DNA from: Rhyacophila brunnea | Lineage: Eukaryota > Arthropoda > Insecta > Trichoptera > Rhyacophilidae | Reading direction: 5' to 3' | Length of the DNA: 64,000 nt | Assembly (NCBI GenBank): GCA_022495005.1 | Contig: JAGYXB010001325.1 | Span: forward strand, 620,001-684,000 | Shown here: positions 34,621-46,790 of the stretch, one piece after another | Numbering within the stretch: the first letter of the stretch is position 1 | Layout of the letters: every line of letters begins with the position of its first letter | Translations under genes and position numbers: made by a program | The notes under the pieces: generated by a model | What the model saw: only the letters and a program-made list of their open reading frames with translations | The model's database searches: none | What the model was told of the DNA's origin: nothing

Positions 34621-35258
34621 TAGTACTTCTCAAACTGGGGGCGCGACCCCTAGGAGGCCTTGGAGCTCCTGCCATAGAGCCGCGAAATATTTTAGTATTT
34701 CAACATTTATTTCCCAAACTTAAATTAAGACCAAAAGTACAATCGAATAAGAACACCATTTGCTAAATCCTTACGTGGGGATTCGTCAAGAAGAATTTAT
34801 TTTATTAATATTAGATCAGATAAATAATTCCCTAGAAGTCGAATTTCATGAAAGTCTTAAGACGACAGCAAAAATATCCGTCAACAGCATTTTCATCATA
34901 ACTGGTAAATAAACACAGGTTGTGTCTTTCAATGGAGACTTTGGAGCAAAATATGCGTGTTAGTATTTCAAACATTGTACCGGATATTGATTTATTATGT
35001 AAAATTATGCAATCACACCCCTTCCATTAAATTGTTTTTGTAGACTGTATCTGTAATAAATTTGAATTTAGTTTTTTTTTAATTCTGCTTAACATGCAAG
35101 TAAATCAAGTGTTCTATTATTTTTTAATAAAAATCCACTTACCTATAATAATAATAATAAATCGTAAATAAAGTACTTTTGGTCACTAAAAACTAAAGGG
35201 AACCTTGGATTTTTTCTGATTTCAGGGGCCTTAGTATGAAAAAGTTTGAGAAACACTG
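34621..35258. mobile_element. 638-bp non-coding hAT element
   Basis: Perfect 8-bp duplication ctctagat (34613-34620 and 35259-35266). Ends: left TAGTACTTCTCAAAC, and on the opposite strand at the right CAGTGTTTCTCAAAC, imperfect inverted repeats with hAT-like CAGTG. A GC-rich word (GGGGGCGCGACCCC) follows the left end. No transposase remains. Confidence 0.9.
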
Positions 35259-35559
35259 CTCTAGATGATAACTGAGACCACACCGTTTAACTTAAATCCC
35301 AAGTTGAGAAGGCAAAGACTGCTTTTACACGATGGAGGAAAATAGGTACTATGTAGCTACGACCTAAGCCTGTGACACAGAATGAGAATGGTAGGATGCT
35401 TTGTCTAATTGGTCTTAATATACGGCGGCGTGGATACTCACAGAAACAATGCTCAGAAAAATTAAAGTGGGTTTATAAGATGGTTTTATTTATTTATAAC
35501 TTTGGACCCACGTTGGACGCCAGTTATAGTATAGAGTTATATTATAGAATTTAGTATTT

Positions 35560-36050
35560 ATTTAAGAGATTAATCAACAATAACAGATAATACTTTAAGC
35601 GATACACGAAAATAAATTAACAAGATAAGATGACTCGCTCGACCAAATAACCAGATGAACTTGCCATTGATTAGTTCAATTCAGGTATGTATCACATTTG
35701 AAAACTAGATACCACACTCATCACTAGAAATTAATCTCGATAGTGTAAGGTGCTGAGTCTCAAAAAAATAGAGGACATGTATGATCAAAAGGGTCAGAGC
35801 TAATCAGACTAAACTGACTGAATGTATGCTTGTGAGAGATCTCTGAAAGATTTGTGAGAGATATTAATTACCAATCCGTCTACATAGAGCTTGCGACGTC
35901 CAATCACTGGGCAGCGCTATCTATGGGTCCCTTTTCGAATTTACGCCGCTGTATATACAGTTAAATCCTAATCTGTCTATATAGCGCTTTCAACGTCCAG
36001 CCAATAGGCAGCGCCATCTATGGGTCTCTTTTCAAAGTTATGCCTACTAT
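35560..36050 (+). repeat. Dispersed repeat family M, copy 2
   Basis: Matches 29320-29660 and extends it: the terminal module (CCGTCTACATAGAGCTTGCG ... GGGCAGCGC ... TATGGGTC) is followed about 100 bp later by a second copy (CTGTCTATATAGCGCTTTC ... GGCAGCGCCATCTATGGGTC). Boundaries are not sharp and no TIR is seen; class unknown. Confidence 0.7.
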
Positions 36051-36929
36051 AGGTTTAATAATATATTGAGGAAAGATAAAACTATGAATGTGAAGGTGAT
36101 GTCAAAACCGAATAAGTAATAATTATAAAATACAATTTATAAAGTTGGATTTCTTTGCCCACATCTAGGTGCTTCTGCATGTTATGTTTCAAAGTAAGAC
36201 CTCTCGTAAGTGAAACCTCGGCAGAAGAATATCCTCAGAGATGGATTTGAGCTTAATACTTTATCCCTATTTACAGCAGAATCAAACAGGGAAAACAAGG
36301 CCGAAGTCTCAAAATATGTAACGTAGAATGAATAAGGGTATTGTAGGCTAATTTACTGTGGAATCAGAAAAAGATGTAAAATAACTTATAATAAATCGCC
36401 TCATAGCTTCTTTACGAATAAAAATAAACATGAAGAAATTGTAAGTAAATATTTAAATTTCATAGCGAACGAGTTATAGAGCAATGCTGCAGATTAAGGG
36501 AGGTTTTCTAATCCCGGGTTTTCTCCGTTGATACGTATATGAAGAGCTTTATTTGAATTTAATAAACGCGGGTTTATGTAATCGTAAAATATATCGTAAA
36601 ACACGCCTTACTCGTAAAATTACCTAGTGTAATAAAATTCGAGATAGGTAGCTCATTCGCTGTCAGCTGACACTCATATATATATATATTATTTTATTCA
36701 GTATAACCACTAAATAACTATAAATACCCCAAAATAGTAAGTACATTATAGATTCAGAATTTGATGTAGTATTAAATTTCTTCTTAAACAGCTGATGCGC
36801 ATCATTTCACCCCCTAATGATGAACTTAACCACACTACACGGTTTATAAAATCTGTTAAATATATACCTTCTTAAGTACGTGAAAAATAAAATATTTACC
36901 CATGCTACATTAGTATATTAAGTTAGGAT

Positions 36930-37490
36930 ATTATGTATATTACTTCCTCCATACTGGACAATCCTGCATCGATACTCTCCAGTTGCTTTGACTGAGCATT
37001 CTTAAATCTCCTGTGGCGCACACAATCCATCTCAATTCTGGTCATACAGGTCTTTTCTTGTCCTCGGGGGTTAAGTATACGTTACGTAATAGCTCGCTTT
37101 GCTGGTATATCCTCCAGTATTATATGGACGTGGCCTATCCAGCACACTGGCATTTTCATATGCCACATGATCTTGTAGCCCACTTTCTTGAAGAGCTCCA
37201 AAGATTCTTTCCAAAATTTTCCTCTCAAAGATATCCATATTTCTGTTATATTATTTACTGAATGTCCAGCATTCTCAGTAGAGAGTTTTATATAAGGGTG
37301 TTTGTTTTCCTTGACAGTAGTGCCTTGTTCTTCAGAAGCCTTTGGAGACCAAAATAGCACCTGTTGGCAAGGGAGATCAGGCAATTGATTTCGTCGCTTG
37401 TTTTATTAGTTTTTGTGACAAGGGACCCTAGATAAACAATAATTGAATCCACAGTTTCAAAAGTATCGCTGCAAATGATAATGTTATATT
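36930..37490 (-). pseudogene. LINE reverse-transcriptase C-terminal relic, minus strand
   Basis: Reading the minus strand from 37490 downwards gives FETVDSIIVYLGSLVTKTN, SDEINCLISLANRCYFGLQR and LLKNKALLSRKTNTLI, then after frame changes the later WIGHVHIILEDIPAKRAIT. This is the region following the RT domain in RTE/Jockey-like LINEs. It is 5'-truncated and broken by frameshifts and stops; the frames at 37082-37384 (minus) and 37013-37261 (plus) are parts or shadows of it. Confidence 0.85.
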
Positions 37491-37619
37491 ATACAATAAT
37501 ATAGTAATATCTAATTATTGAACTGTGATCAGTATTGTCAAGTATTGTAAATGGAAGGGCATGGAAGGTTAACTTGTTCTCCAGAGAGAATTGACTAAAC
37601 CGTGTGGTCTTTTTTGGTA

Positions 37620-37920
37620 TTATTTTTCTTCTTCTTTCACCCTGTCACATTCAATCATTAGGGCATAGGAGAAAGCACAAGTTTGCACCACTTCCTTCAG
37701 CCCTCCCGCCATGCTAGATCTGCCGCGCGAAGATTGCTTTTGTAGCATCGCTGCAGGGTGAAGGAGAGTCGGCCACGGTGACGAAACCCTCAATGCTGTG
37801 CCACAAGGGTACGAAGTTCACTAAAAAACAAACACTTGAAAAACAATTTTGAAACTTGAAATCCTGAACGGACACGGCAGCCCTTGGTGATTGAGGTAAT
37901 CACAAAGATATGGATCACAT
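37620..37920. other. Unassigned GC-richer stretch
   Basis: A stretch containing CCTGTCACATTCAATCATT and CGCTGCAGGGTGAAGGAG, more complex than its surroundings. I recognise no protein or element; it may be part of the neighbouring LINE's untranslated DNA or a separate repeat. Confidence 0.3.
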
Positions 37921-38011
37921 GGCTGGTACATGTATTCCGGATGCCGTCAAATAGTATGATTCTTAAATAAATAGTGTGAGTATTATACTAAATTATTATA
38001 GTGTTGTACAT

Positions 38012-38494
38012 CAGTGGCGAGAGGTAGAGATAGGCTGTTAAGATTCGAGTGCACACTAAACTTTGTCAATCATACTTATTTGTTTTCATTGAACTAATAA
38101 TACAATTTGCAGATGGTACTGGTTAGTTTTTAAAATTCAATTAAACTCTGCATATACCAAATCATAATAGTTTATATATGCTATAGGGCTCTTTATAGGC
38201 GATCGAATAAAAATAGTGCAAACTTTTTCAGTCATAACAATTATGTTTTCGTTGAATTAAGAATACATATTATTACGGATACGTAGGATGGTTTTTTTAA
38301 TTCAATAATTCCTTTTTTTACTATTGTCTGCTATAGTTTGGCTAAGGCAGGGTTTCATTGAATTTTAAAAACTAACAAACTACATCTACATATTGTAGTA
38401 TTAGTTCAATTAATACAAATATGTTTGACTGTAAAAGTTTAGTGTGCACTATTTATGTCAGATATTAACATCCTACCTCCACCCTTTGCCACTG
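38012..38494. mobile_element. hAT-like foldback element, family C copy 3
   Basis: A 483-bp copy with both ends intact: CAGTGGCGAGAGGTAGAGAT at the left, CACCCTTTGCCACTG at the right. It is flanked by ttgtacat and ttgtacag (38004-38011, 38495-38502), an 8-bp duplication with one later mutation, which places family C with the hAT elements. Arms over 100 bp; no transposase. Confidence 0.88.
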
Positions 38495-38502
38495 TTGTAC
38501 AG

Positions 38503-39354
38503 TAGCGCATTGAAATATCATGGGTATAACATTGTAAATTTCAGTTCGTATATACAAAATATACAAGAAATTAATGCTCAGAGCAAACCTACTATGTCAA
38601 AATTGTATAGTGAATAATTGACGCAATTAATAGAATGATTATAATAGAAAATTTTACCCACAGTTTAATCTTGCAATTATGATCATAAAGAAAAAATATT
38701 ATTATTTTAATAAAAATAAACAGATTCCCAGTTTCATATTTGTAGCGATTGTATCACAACAATATATACTGCGTTGTGTTTTTTTTGTTATTTTTCTTTC
38801 CATGTTATTCATTATTGTTTCGGATTCAGATATATTTCATTCAGCAATATAATGTTTTTTTTCCATTTTTGTTTATTCGCCACGTATGAAAAGTTGCAAC
38901 TTTGTGAAATGTAAACCAACAATAACAGATACGAATTATTCAGAAAAATACAATTGCATAGCACGAATATTATTGCGTTATTCAGTTTCTGTAGGCAATT
39001 GAATAGTTTAGCATTTTACGGAAAACTGCTATATAATTTATATCATATCGACTGTTGAAGTTAACCCTCAGTTTTTTTTTCAACATAGGTTTTATTGGAT
39101 AATAATAATGAACCTGACTAAATACACGCTGTGTTCAAATGATATACCGCAAATATATATTATACATATATATGCAAATACCGAATTATTATCCAACTTT
39201 AACTTATTTTTGTTTTTATGTGAACTGGGAAAAAATACTTTTTAAATAAAAATAAAAATCGTTTTTATTGGGTTTTCTTCAATAACACCAATAATTAATA
39301 TCAGATTAGAAAAATAAAATACAAAATTATTAATCATTGTGAATTTCAAGTTTA
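38503..39354. other. Intergenic AT-rich DNA, no gene seen
   Basis: No recognisable coding or repeat structure. Confidence 0.5.
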
Positions 39355-39575
39355 TAGCTTAAGTGTTGTGCTATAAATTTGTCGGTCCTGGGTTCGAATT
39401 ATGGGTCTGGCAAATACACAAATTGTTTTTCAATCTGTGTTTGCGTCACAGTATGGACCTAATATGTTGAGCAAGTGGCTTACATCCATTTATCGTAAAA
39501 ACAAAAATCTGTTAATGAAAACCTACACTCCGTGGATGCCCATATTATGATCTTATAGAATCGGCCATGGTTAAA
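39355..39575 (+). mobile_element. tRNA-derived SINE (family B, copy 3)
   Basis: Plus-strand, older copy of the SINE at 10021-10268: B-box-like GGGTTCGAATTATGGGTCTGG, then ATATGTTGAGCAAGTGGCTT, AAAACAAAAATCTGTTAATG and GGCCATGGTT, ending near a short A run. The 5' (A-box) part is degenerate. Confidence 0.75.
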
Positions 39576-40295
39576 AAAATATTATTTTGACAATGATCGA
39601 AAAACATAACAACAACGTTTTTTGTGCCTTCTGTAAATTTTGATTTGTATGTGTTGAGCACTGGCGGCTCCTTGCTTAGGTCATTCGGTCATTGACCTAC
39701 CAAAATAAATACCTTACAATCGACATAATAATATTAATAATATGTGCAATGTCATATATAATAATATTAATAATAATCGGTGGATTTGAAATTATAGGGC
39801 GCGCGATATTGTGTCGACCCAGTCTATTGGGCTTTTTTTTGTTTGGGCGATAATTCCCCGAACAAAAATATTGTGTTTGCCGGCAGTCTGAAAATTGACC
39901 CAAATTGAATATTTTTATAATTTTTTCTCTCTCGTTTCTCATACATAAGACAGAGATCGATATAAAACAAAATACGAGATCGAAGCTTGTAACGGTGCGT
40001 GAATTACTGTAATATCGGCAATGCCCGAGTGTGAGACAAAAGATTTTTTCACCTAATTAAATGAAACAGAATGATAACACTGACTAGATAATTGGTCTCA
40101 AGACGCAACTGTGTATGCGGTTTGGATTCGTTGACAGGTTTTGACGAATGCCTTTGGTTATTTTAATCATATGTAAGGAGTTTTTGGTGCAGTTATTGCA
40201 TATACACACAACGTTTGGTTTTTAGTGATTTATAACATTTTTGTGAAGCAGTTAGTACGCACGCAGTAGCAATTGAAGTCTGTGATACAATTATA

Positions 40296-41024
40296 ATGGA
40301 AATGGAAGCACGATTCGCATCCAACGATCATCTCATTATATCCGATTTGTTCAATAAAGAAAATTACACTGATTTTAAAAATAATTTTCCCACACGTCAA
40401 GTAAATTTGGTAAAACTGTTAGAAGAAATAAACATAATCAAGTTAAAAAATGAATTGTTGGTGTTTTATCAACGAGATGATTTGCATGGCGCTAATAGTG
40501 CAGTTTCTCTTCTACATTTTTTACTCAGCAATAATTTCAACGAAACATTTTCCGAGTCGATCAAAGTTCTCCAATTTATATATTTTTTTTTTTTTTTTAG
40601 AATTATTAATAACCATGTCCTTGCTTTTTCGTACAAGGTGGTTTGTTAGTAATTTTTTGAACAATCACAAACACCCAGGCTTTGAGAAAAACACATAAAT
40701 GTTTTTTTTTTGTCATGACCGGGAATCGAACCCAGAACTCTCGGGTGGAAGGCCAGCGCCTTACCCACTGCACCACGAGAGCCGCCATCTCCAATTTATT
40801 TGCGTCATACCAATGACAACAGTTGAATGTGAAAGATGTTTTTCCACTCTCAAAAGAATAAAAACCTTTCTACGCAATAGGGCCAGGATAGACTGACCGC
40901 TCTTGCAATGCTCAGTATTGAAAAAAAATATGTGGGAAAAATAGACAATTTTTATAATCGTGTGATTGATGATTTTTCAAAAAGCAAAGAAAGAAAAGTG
41001 GACCTAATTTACAAAAAATTATAA
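40296..41024 (+). pseudogene. hAT transposase C-terminal remnant
   Basis: The 5' part opens with ATG at 40296 and runs to 40579; after the SINE the frame resumes with VIPMTTVECERCFSTLKRIK, the hallmark of the hAT C-terminal dimerisation domain. At about 40879-40880 a frameshift follows; the continuation GQDRLTALAMLSIEKKYV runs in the next frame to a stop at 41022-41024. In other insects these proteins are often annotated as zinc finger MYM-type 1-like. Catalytic DDE residues are not present. Transcribed product, if any, would be non-functional for transposition. Confidence 0.9.
40580..40787 (-). mobile_element. 208-bp tRNA-derived SINE nested in hAT transposase
   Basis: Minus strand: tRNA-like head (40718-40787) with A-box-like GTGGTGCAGTGGGTAAGG and a perfect B box GGGTTCGATTCCC, a short body, a 20-nt hairpin word (plus-strand CCTTGCTTTTTCGTACAAGG at 40619-40638) and a poly-A tail (T run at 40582-40598). 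The flanking 12-bp duplication tctccaatttat (40568-40579 and 40788-40799) shows target-primed insertion. It is not related in body to the SINE at 10021. The hairpin word also occurs at the 3' end of the LINE at 59035. Confidence 0.95.
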
Positions 41025-41264
41025 CGCGTTGTGTGCAATTTCGGTTAACGATGGGTTGGCGTTATGAAAAACGGACATTTTTTGAAGGGTAAGTAGGTAC
41101 CTACCTATAACAATTTCTAGCACTTATTCTATAATGTATAAAAAGTCAATTTGCAATACGTCTTTTCAGTATACAACGAAAAGGCAAATTAAAATAATAT
41201 ATTCAAAATTGACCTGCTAGTTTTTCCGGATTAAGCCGCCAATGGTGTTGAGTCCTTTTCATAC

Positions 41265-41488
41265 CTGCTAAGTAAAAATACAGCATTTTTGGTTTTGGTG
41301 AAATGAGAAGTCAAGTTTTAAACTACCTTTTCTCTTATATTATGTAAAATTCTAAATAGATAATGTATATTATTTAGAGATTATGTTAAAATAATCTAAT
41401 AATAGTGCATAATACAAGGGAAAGGGTAGTTTAAACTTGAGTTCTCATTTCACTAAACCAAAAACACTATCTTTATACTTACGCAGTT
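41265..41488. mobile_element. 224-bp foldback element
   Basis: Arms of about 80 nt: left CATTTTTGGTTTTGGTGAAA followed by TGAGAAGTCAAGTTTTAAAC, right GTTTAAACTTGAGTTCTCAT followed by TTCACTAAACCAAAAACAC. Lies only 12 bp beyond the hAT target duplication. Non-coding. Confidence 0.8.
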
Positions 41489-41971
41489 TTGACTTTTTAC
41501 AATCAACAAATTTAATATTAATAGGCCACGGACCACTAAAATCCTATCTAAAAATATTTTAACTAAGGAACGATGACTGTGTTTTTTATGTGATGGAAAT
41601 ACTTCTCAAACAGTATGCAGCATGTCAAAAATTACTGCCCAATACTAGAAGACAAGCTATGGACTATAACTCAATTATGAGAGTAATCTTAAAAAAATTG
41701 ACGAAATACTAAATAACAGAGTAATAATTAACACAATAATGACATTTAACTCACTATAGGCTCTTTCTAAAACTCGTAATGTAACACACTACTACTCACA
41801 CTACCTTGTATGAAAAGACAAGGGTTGGATTTACAATAAATTCTAATGATATAATATTAGGTTTTGATGATTTATTATACGCTTATCGAGTGTATTATTA
41901 TTGATAATTAACTATTTCTTTAATTCAACGAATAATTCAGAAGATTTAAGAATGTATCATTCTAATTATTG

Positions 41972-42232
41972 AACATACATAATTTTGAAAAACACTTTCT
42001 GAGTATATTACCAATAAAAATTATCTTTTTTGAAAAAAGTAAGCCACCCCGGCGGGGAAACAAACCCTGAATCTTAATCTATCTGTGTTAATACACGGAT
42101 GGGGCGGGGCGTAAGCCCGGGAGATGCAGGTTTCGATTCCCCACCGGGGTGGCTTACTTTTTTCAAAAAAGATTTTTTCTATTGGTTATAATAATATACT
42201 CTCCCAGAAAGTGTTTTTCAAAATTATGTAAG
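41972..42232 (+). mobile_element. Palindromic element with tRNA-like core (family D, copy g)
   Basis: Arms AACATACATAATTTTGAAAA / CAAAATTATG with CACTTTCTGAG / CCAGAAAGTG and inner TTTTTTGAAAAAAGTAAGCC. The inverted repeat extends into the tRNA-like core: GGTGGCTTAC is mirrored by GTAAGCCACC, and the B-box region GGTTTCGATTCCCC is mirrored on the left by GGGGAAACAAACC. The core also shows GGGGCGTAAGCCCGGGAG as in copy a. Not a tRNA gene. Confidence 0.75.
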
Positions 42233-42239
42233 TATATTA

Positions 42240-44390
42240 TTGATAGGGTTGGAGGTTTTTTACAAACACTTCAACTATTCATAATTTTTGTTTGTTATAT
42301 TTTTTTTATTGGATCCTTGACATAATAGGTAGGTGATAAAGTTTTTACCTACTTTATTGTATTGTTTTGTTTTATAAGTTAGAGTTAATAGTGTTCGTTG
42401 TCAGTGTGTGTTTGCATTTTGGTGAGTGTATACAGTACCTGTAGATGCCAAAAGGCGAAACCCGGGACTCAAATAGAATAGTACAAAACTTAAAAAAATG
42501 AATTACTTATACACGTTCTATACATTTTATAATATTAAAACGATTTTTTTAAGTGAAGAAATATTTTTTATCGCTTAGAATAATTTCTCGCATTGTAATT
42601 AAAAATACTTTTTTTAATCTGTCGAGATAAGCAGTAAGTATCAATTATTTTCGTGCTAATAACTTTTCCAGATTTTTTCGTGACCATTTTGATATTAAAG
42701 ACCCTATAAAAATACCGATAAAATCTTTAGAGAACGACGTAAATTCGCATATTTTTTTAATGAAATGTCATCAATTTGAGACCCAATGTTTTGAAAATAC
42801 CTTCATAAATCCAGTTCGACCCTGCGTGGATAAAACCACTATGAAAATTTTTAATGCTTTCATGCCCCAATAAAATATCAAACAAATAATATAGTATTCG
42901 AATAACTTTTGCCTTTTTAGCAGTTCATGATTTTAATGGTATCGAAAATAGCTTACGTATCAAAACTCCCTCACGAAATTTTCGGCATATATTTTATAAT
43001 AAACCCCCTCTACAGTAAGAGTGACTAAACTATCAAAGAGCTCATGCAACAGATTTAAACATCATATATATTTTTTTGAAAAAGAATATAACTCTTTTTT
43101 GATAACATAAGAAGCACATTTTTTAAAATTTAACGAAGAGTAAAATTTATTAAATGTTTATGTTATTCATTCATTCCTTATTAAGCTTTATGTTATGTTG
43201 TAAAAGTCACACAGCTAAATCAAATATGTTTTTCATATCGTTTGACGCACACGCACACAACATTGGTTGCACTTTTTATAGTGGACTGTAAATTTATTGG
43301 TGCAATGATTGTGGTGGTGGATGTGAATACTGAAGGGGGGGGGCGATTAACTTTACTATTTCACGAAATGACAGGGTTTTTCTTCTTTCTTTTTTTGTAA
43401 TAGAAATTTTGGATTGGGCGACCAGTAAACCTATAAATAAATTTTATCATTTCCGTTAGGTACTTACTTTTCGGTGAATCTTAGTATATCGAAAATAGAT
43501 AAATATAAATAAAAAGGATTTCAAGTTACTTATATACATTTATATTTTTATAAAAATCGATGTTTTTTAAAATAAATATAAAAAATATTTAAACGATGAT
43601 TTAATCAAAAAGCTAAACGTTTAAAAATTGAAAACTTAATAAACTACATTTTAATTATAAATATTACCATAAAATATAATGTAATAATAAGATGTGACCC
43701 TGCAACAAATTCACATTTTATTACATTTTTTTACAATTGTAAATAATTTATCTTTGACTTAAAAAATATCTTTCTAATATTTTCTACATATTTATTAATT
43801 AAAAGGTACCTACAGTTGAAATTGTAAATTATCAAAAAAAATATATCAAATTGCAAGCTTCGTATTTTTTTGCTAGGTTCTGTATTGGCATATGGTATGA
43901 CATGTTTCTCCTTCCATAAATTATCATTGTTTTCTTTCATCATCAAGAAAATTATTGATTGTCTACTATATTTCTCAAACGTTAATTTGTATAGTCCATA
44001 TGGCTTGAATATAAATATGAATATTTTAAATAAAATAAATGTTTTCTTATCGCTATAAAATTGTTTTTTTTTATTCATCGTTTTTAATTTATATTGTGTT
44101 CATTTATAAAATTGTGGTTTACAAATCATTTAATATTATCACAGAATTATTACAGAATGTTATCTATCAGTGTTATCCATAATTTAAAATTCAAATTAAA
44201 ATTGAACATCTGTTTTAGATTTATTTTATCACGTGATGTATTTGCCAGTGATGGGGAAACAGAGTACAGTGACTTTTGTTTGGTATATTAATGTGTCAAA
44301 ATCATATTAAATTCACCTCATGCGCCAATAATGACGCAATTTGATAAGCACTTAAGTTGTATATACTACCAGTTAATTTCGTTGTAATTA
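42240..44390. other. Intergenic AT-rich DNA, no gene seen
   Basis: The 115-codon minus-strand frame at 43731-44078 is dominated by K, F, I, N and Y with no domain; typical of chance frames at this base composition. A G-run lies near 43336. Confidence 0.55.
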
Positions 44391-44395
44391 GGTAG

Positions 44396-44512
44396 GACGC
44401 AGATTGCTCAATTGGTAAAACACATTAACCTGAATCCGATGGATGCGGGTTCGAGTCCCGTTTGGCGTCGTACTTTTTCAATGATTTTTACAATTATGTA
44501 TGTTTCTGAGAT
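44396..44512 (+). repeat. tRNA-like SINE/MITE module (family D-related, copy h)
   Basis: A-box-like GATTGCTCAATTGGTAAAAC and a perfect B box GGGTTCGAGTCCCG, followed by TACTTTTTCAATGATTTTT and AATTATGTATGTTTCTGAG, the family D right-arm words. The outer five bases could pair (GACGC/GCGTC), but the D and anticodon stems do not form well, so I do not call a tRNA gene. Confidence 0.6.
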
Positions 44513-44899
44513 GTCTATTTATGTACGGTCTGAAATCGTCATAAAGTCATCATAAAGGTGTTTCAATCTCAAAACTGAAGAATTTTCGTTAAAAAATTTG
44601 ATTGTTATATAATTTAGTTAGTATGTTATTATTCCATCCTTTTCTGCATTATTTGGTGGTAGGTATTGCAACGCAATCAACATGATAACAATGATATTTT
44701 TGCATTTGAATATCTCAACCATACCAAAGAGTAGGTACATATACAAAAATATATTTAATGCTTTAATGATAAAACGGTAACAATCGAATATTTATTTTAT
44801 TATAGCAAAGTAATTAATTAATTAATTATTCATACTGATCATTAAATTACAATATATTCAATTTTATTATTATACCTACTAGAGAGAAGTGTCAAAAAA

Positions 44900-45310
44900 A
44901 CATATTTTTAATGGTGTGCATATTTAATTGATAGTTTGATAGATACCTAAGTTTCTTTTTCTATCGAATTTTATCTTAAAATTAAAACAATTTGCCCATT
45001 TCTATTAGAATTCTACTAAAAAACCATTTTTTTACAAAAAAATGAAATTGGACATTTAATGATATATTAATATTTACATACATAATTTTATTATGATAGC
45101 GTATTTTTGTGAGATTTTGATTATATATATATATATAATATGTCGTTATTATTGTGTTAACTGTCTATTTATTCATGGGTAAAAAATTAATTGTATTAAT
45201 TATTTAATGTTGAAAATGTTCGTCTGAGGCGCGTGAAACCATTCCATATATTAATAATAAGAGTGGAATACGTACGATAAAAAAAATATGTTTTTTTAAA
45301 TTAAATTAAA
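44900..45310. repeat. Internal fragment of family N element
   Basis: GTGCATATTTAATT, GTTAACTGTC, TTCATGG, TTGAAAATGTTCGTCTGAGG and AGTGGAATA occur in the same order as inside the MITE at 62754-63290 (62990-63185). The GGACAATTGGACGC ends are absent here. Confidence 0.55.
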
Positions 45311-46439
45311 TATATATATATATTATAACTTATCGTTGCTTATTAGGTATATATTATCAGATCTATATTATGCGAATTTTATGGGTGGGATTTTGAACGA
45401 ATAAATTGAAATGAACTTGAATTACTCTAAAGTCTAAAGTTCCTCATGTAGGTACTCTAAAATCATGTCTTACTAAGTGTTTCGTTTGTAGTCGTGGGAG
45501 ATGGCCTGATTGATTTCAAGACGAAGGCGACTCCAGATAGTATTTATAAAACATATTAAGTCCTTTCACAATTAGTGTTCTATGACAATTTTTAACCTTT
45601 TTTGTTCGCAATAAAAATATTTTTTTCTGGATATATTTATCATCAAAGAATTATAACAAGCCAAACCTTTGTTGGACACGTATAAGTGATAAAATTAAAA
45701 AGTTGCTTACACTCGTGGTCTACATACTTTGTAGGAAAGAGGTAAGAATATCATGATCTCATGAAGGGGGCTGGAAGACTCTAGTTTGGGAGCCCGTACT
45801 TAGGGAGGGTCCGGTGTGACGGGTCGATCATTGATTCCCCATAACACAATAATATTTCAATACGTTAGAGGATGAACCACGGAAGTCACGTTTGGACTTT
45901 TGTTCAGGAGAGTGATTTTAGTGTAGGTTAAATGTTTGAAACTCTATAACTTTTTAAAGAACTATAGTAATTAGAGCCTGTAAACGGTATTATTCATAAT
46001 TAAATTTATTTTTCACTATAGTATAGATAGAAATACCAAAATATTTAGAATTAATAAATTAATGGACTTCCGTGTTTTATGTTCTAATATATAATGTAGA
46101 AGTTCCACTAAGCAATACTTCACCTATAGGTAAAACACGGAAGTCCATATAGGTAGGAATAAATTATTTTTATTTCCTGTGCATCATATTATTAATAATT
46201 ATTTTATTATAAATACACAAAATATTTCAGGCAGTCTAAATATGAAAAATAATTATATATTTTTTAATTTATATATAAGTACAAGATTATTTGAAATTTA
46301 TTATTGCTCTAGAAAAAAATCAACGCAATGAGAATTATTCCTGGTCATTCTCCGGGACATCAGCTGATGAGGAATTATGTGGAATTCTATCATAAAATTC
46401 TTGAAATTCTAGAGATATCTATTGTTTCATAGTTTGCAG

Positions 46440-46790
46440 ATCTTAACCGGACACGGTGGTTTTGCCTCGAAGCTCTTGGCCTAATAGAATCTCTGACTTG
46501 CTTATGTGCCGAATTGCAGGATGCCGATCACATCCTCTGGGAGTGTCCTCATATTATGTCGGTTGAAAAGGAAGAGCTTCTCAAGTCAGTTTGACCCTCA
46601 GTTGGACCGGTCGGCCATTGCGACTTGGTATCTACGGGGGAAAATTTGTCAGCTTTTAATAAGTTTGCGGCATTTTACGGCGAGCGAGAAGGTTGGAGGT
46701 CCACAGTTTGGAAATATTCATCGGAGAACTTCGTCTTATAACGTAAATAACCAGCGCCATCTTAAGATATAAATAAAAAAGAAAAAAAAG
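46440..46790 (+). pseudogene. LINE C-terminal zinc-knuckle relic
   Basis: Frames combined read LTGHGGFASK, ESLTCLCAELQDADHILWEC and PHIMSVEKEELLKS, the C-terminal CxC...HxxxxC knuckle region of R1/Jockey/I-type LINEs. It is shifted and stopped, and only this short 3' part remains. It lies next to the end of the minus-strand DUF7869-like remnant inside the TIR element. Confidence 0.75.

Larger units (their letters stand above)
39659..41244 (+). mobile_element. 1.6-kb internally deleted hAT transposon
   Basis: Bounded by a perfect 8-bp duplication gtgttgag (39651-39658 and 41245-41252) and 11-bp ends CACTGGCGGCT and (reverse complement at the right) CATTGGCGGCT. It contains the C-terminal part of a hAT transposase (40296-41024), split by a SINE (40580-40787). 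Autonomous hAT elements of this kind are usually about 2.5-4 kb, so the N-terminal zinc finger and most of the DDE region are probably deleted. Confidence 0.93.

Noticed and set aside
40606..40794. 62-codon minus-strand frame and its plus-strand overlap
   Set aside because: It lies across the SINE and its tRNA-like head; not a gene.
43731..44078. 115-codon minus-strand frame
   Set aside because: Composition is almost entirely K, F, I, N and Y, as expected from AT-rich DNA; no domain and no initiation or splice context.
44396..44472. Possible functional tRNA gene
   Set aside because: A and B boxes are good and five acceptor pairs are possible, but the D and anticodon stems do not fold and the flank belongs to a repeat family.
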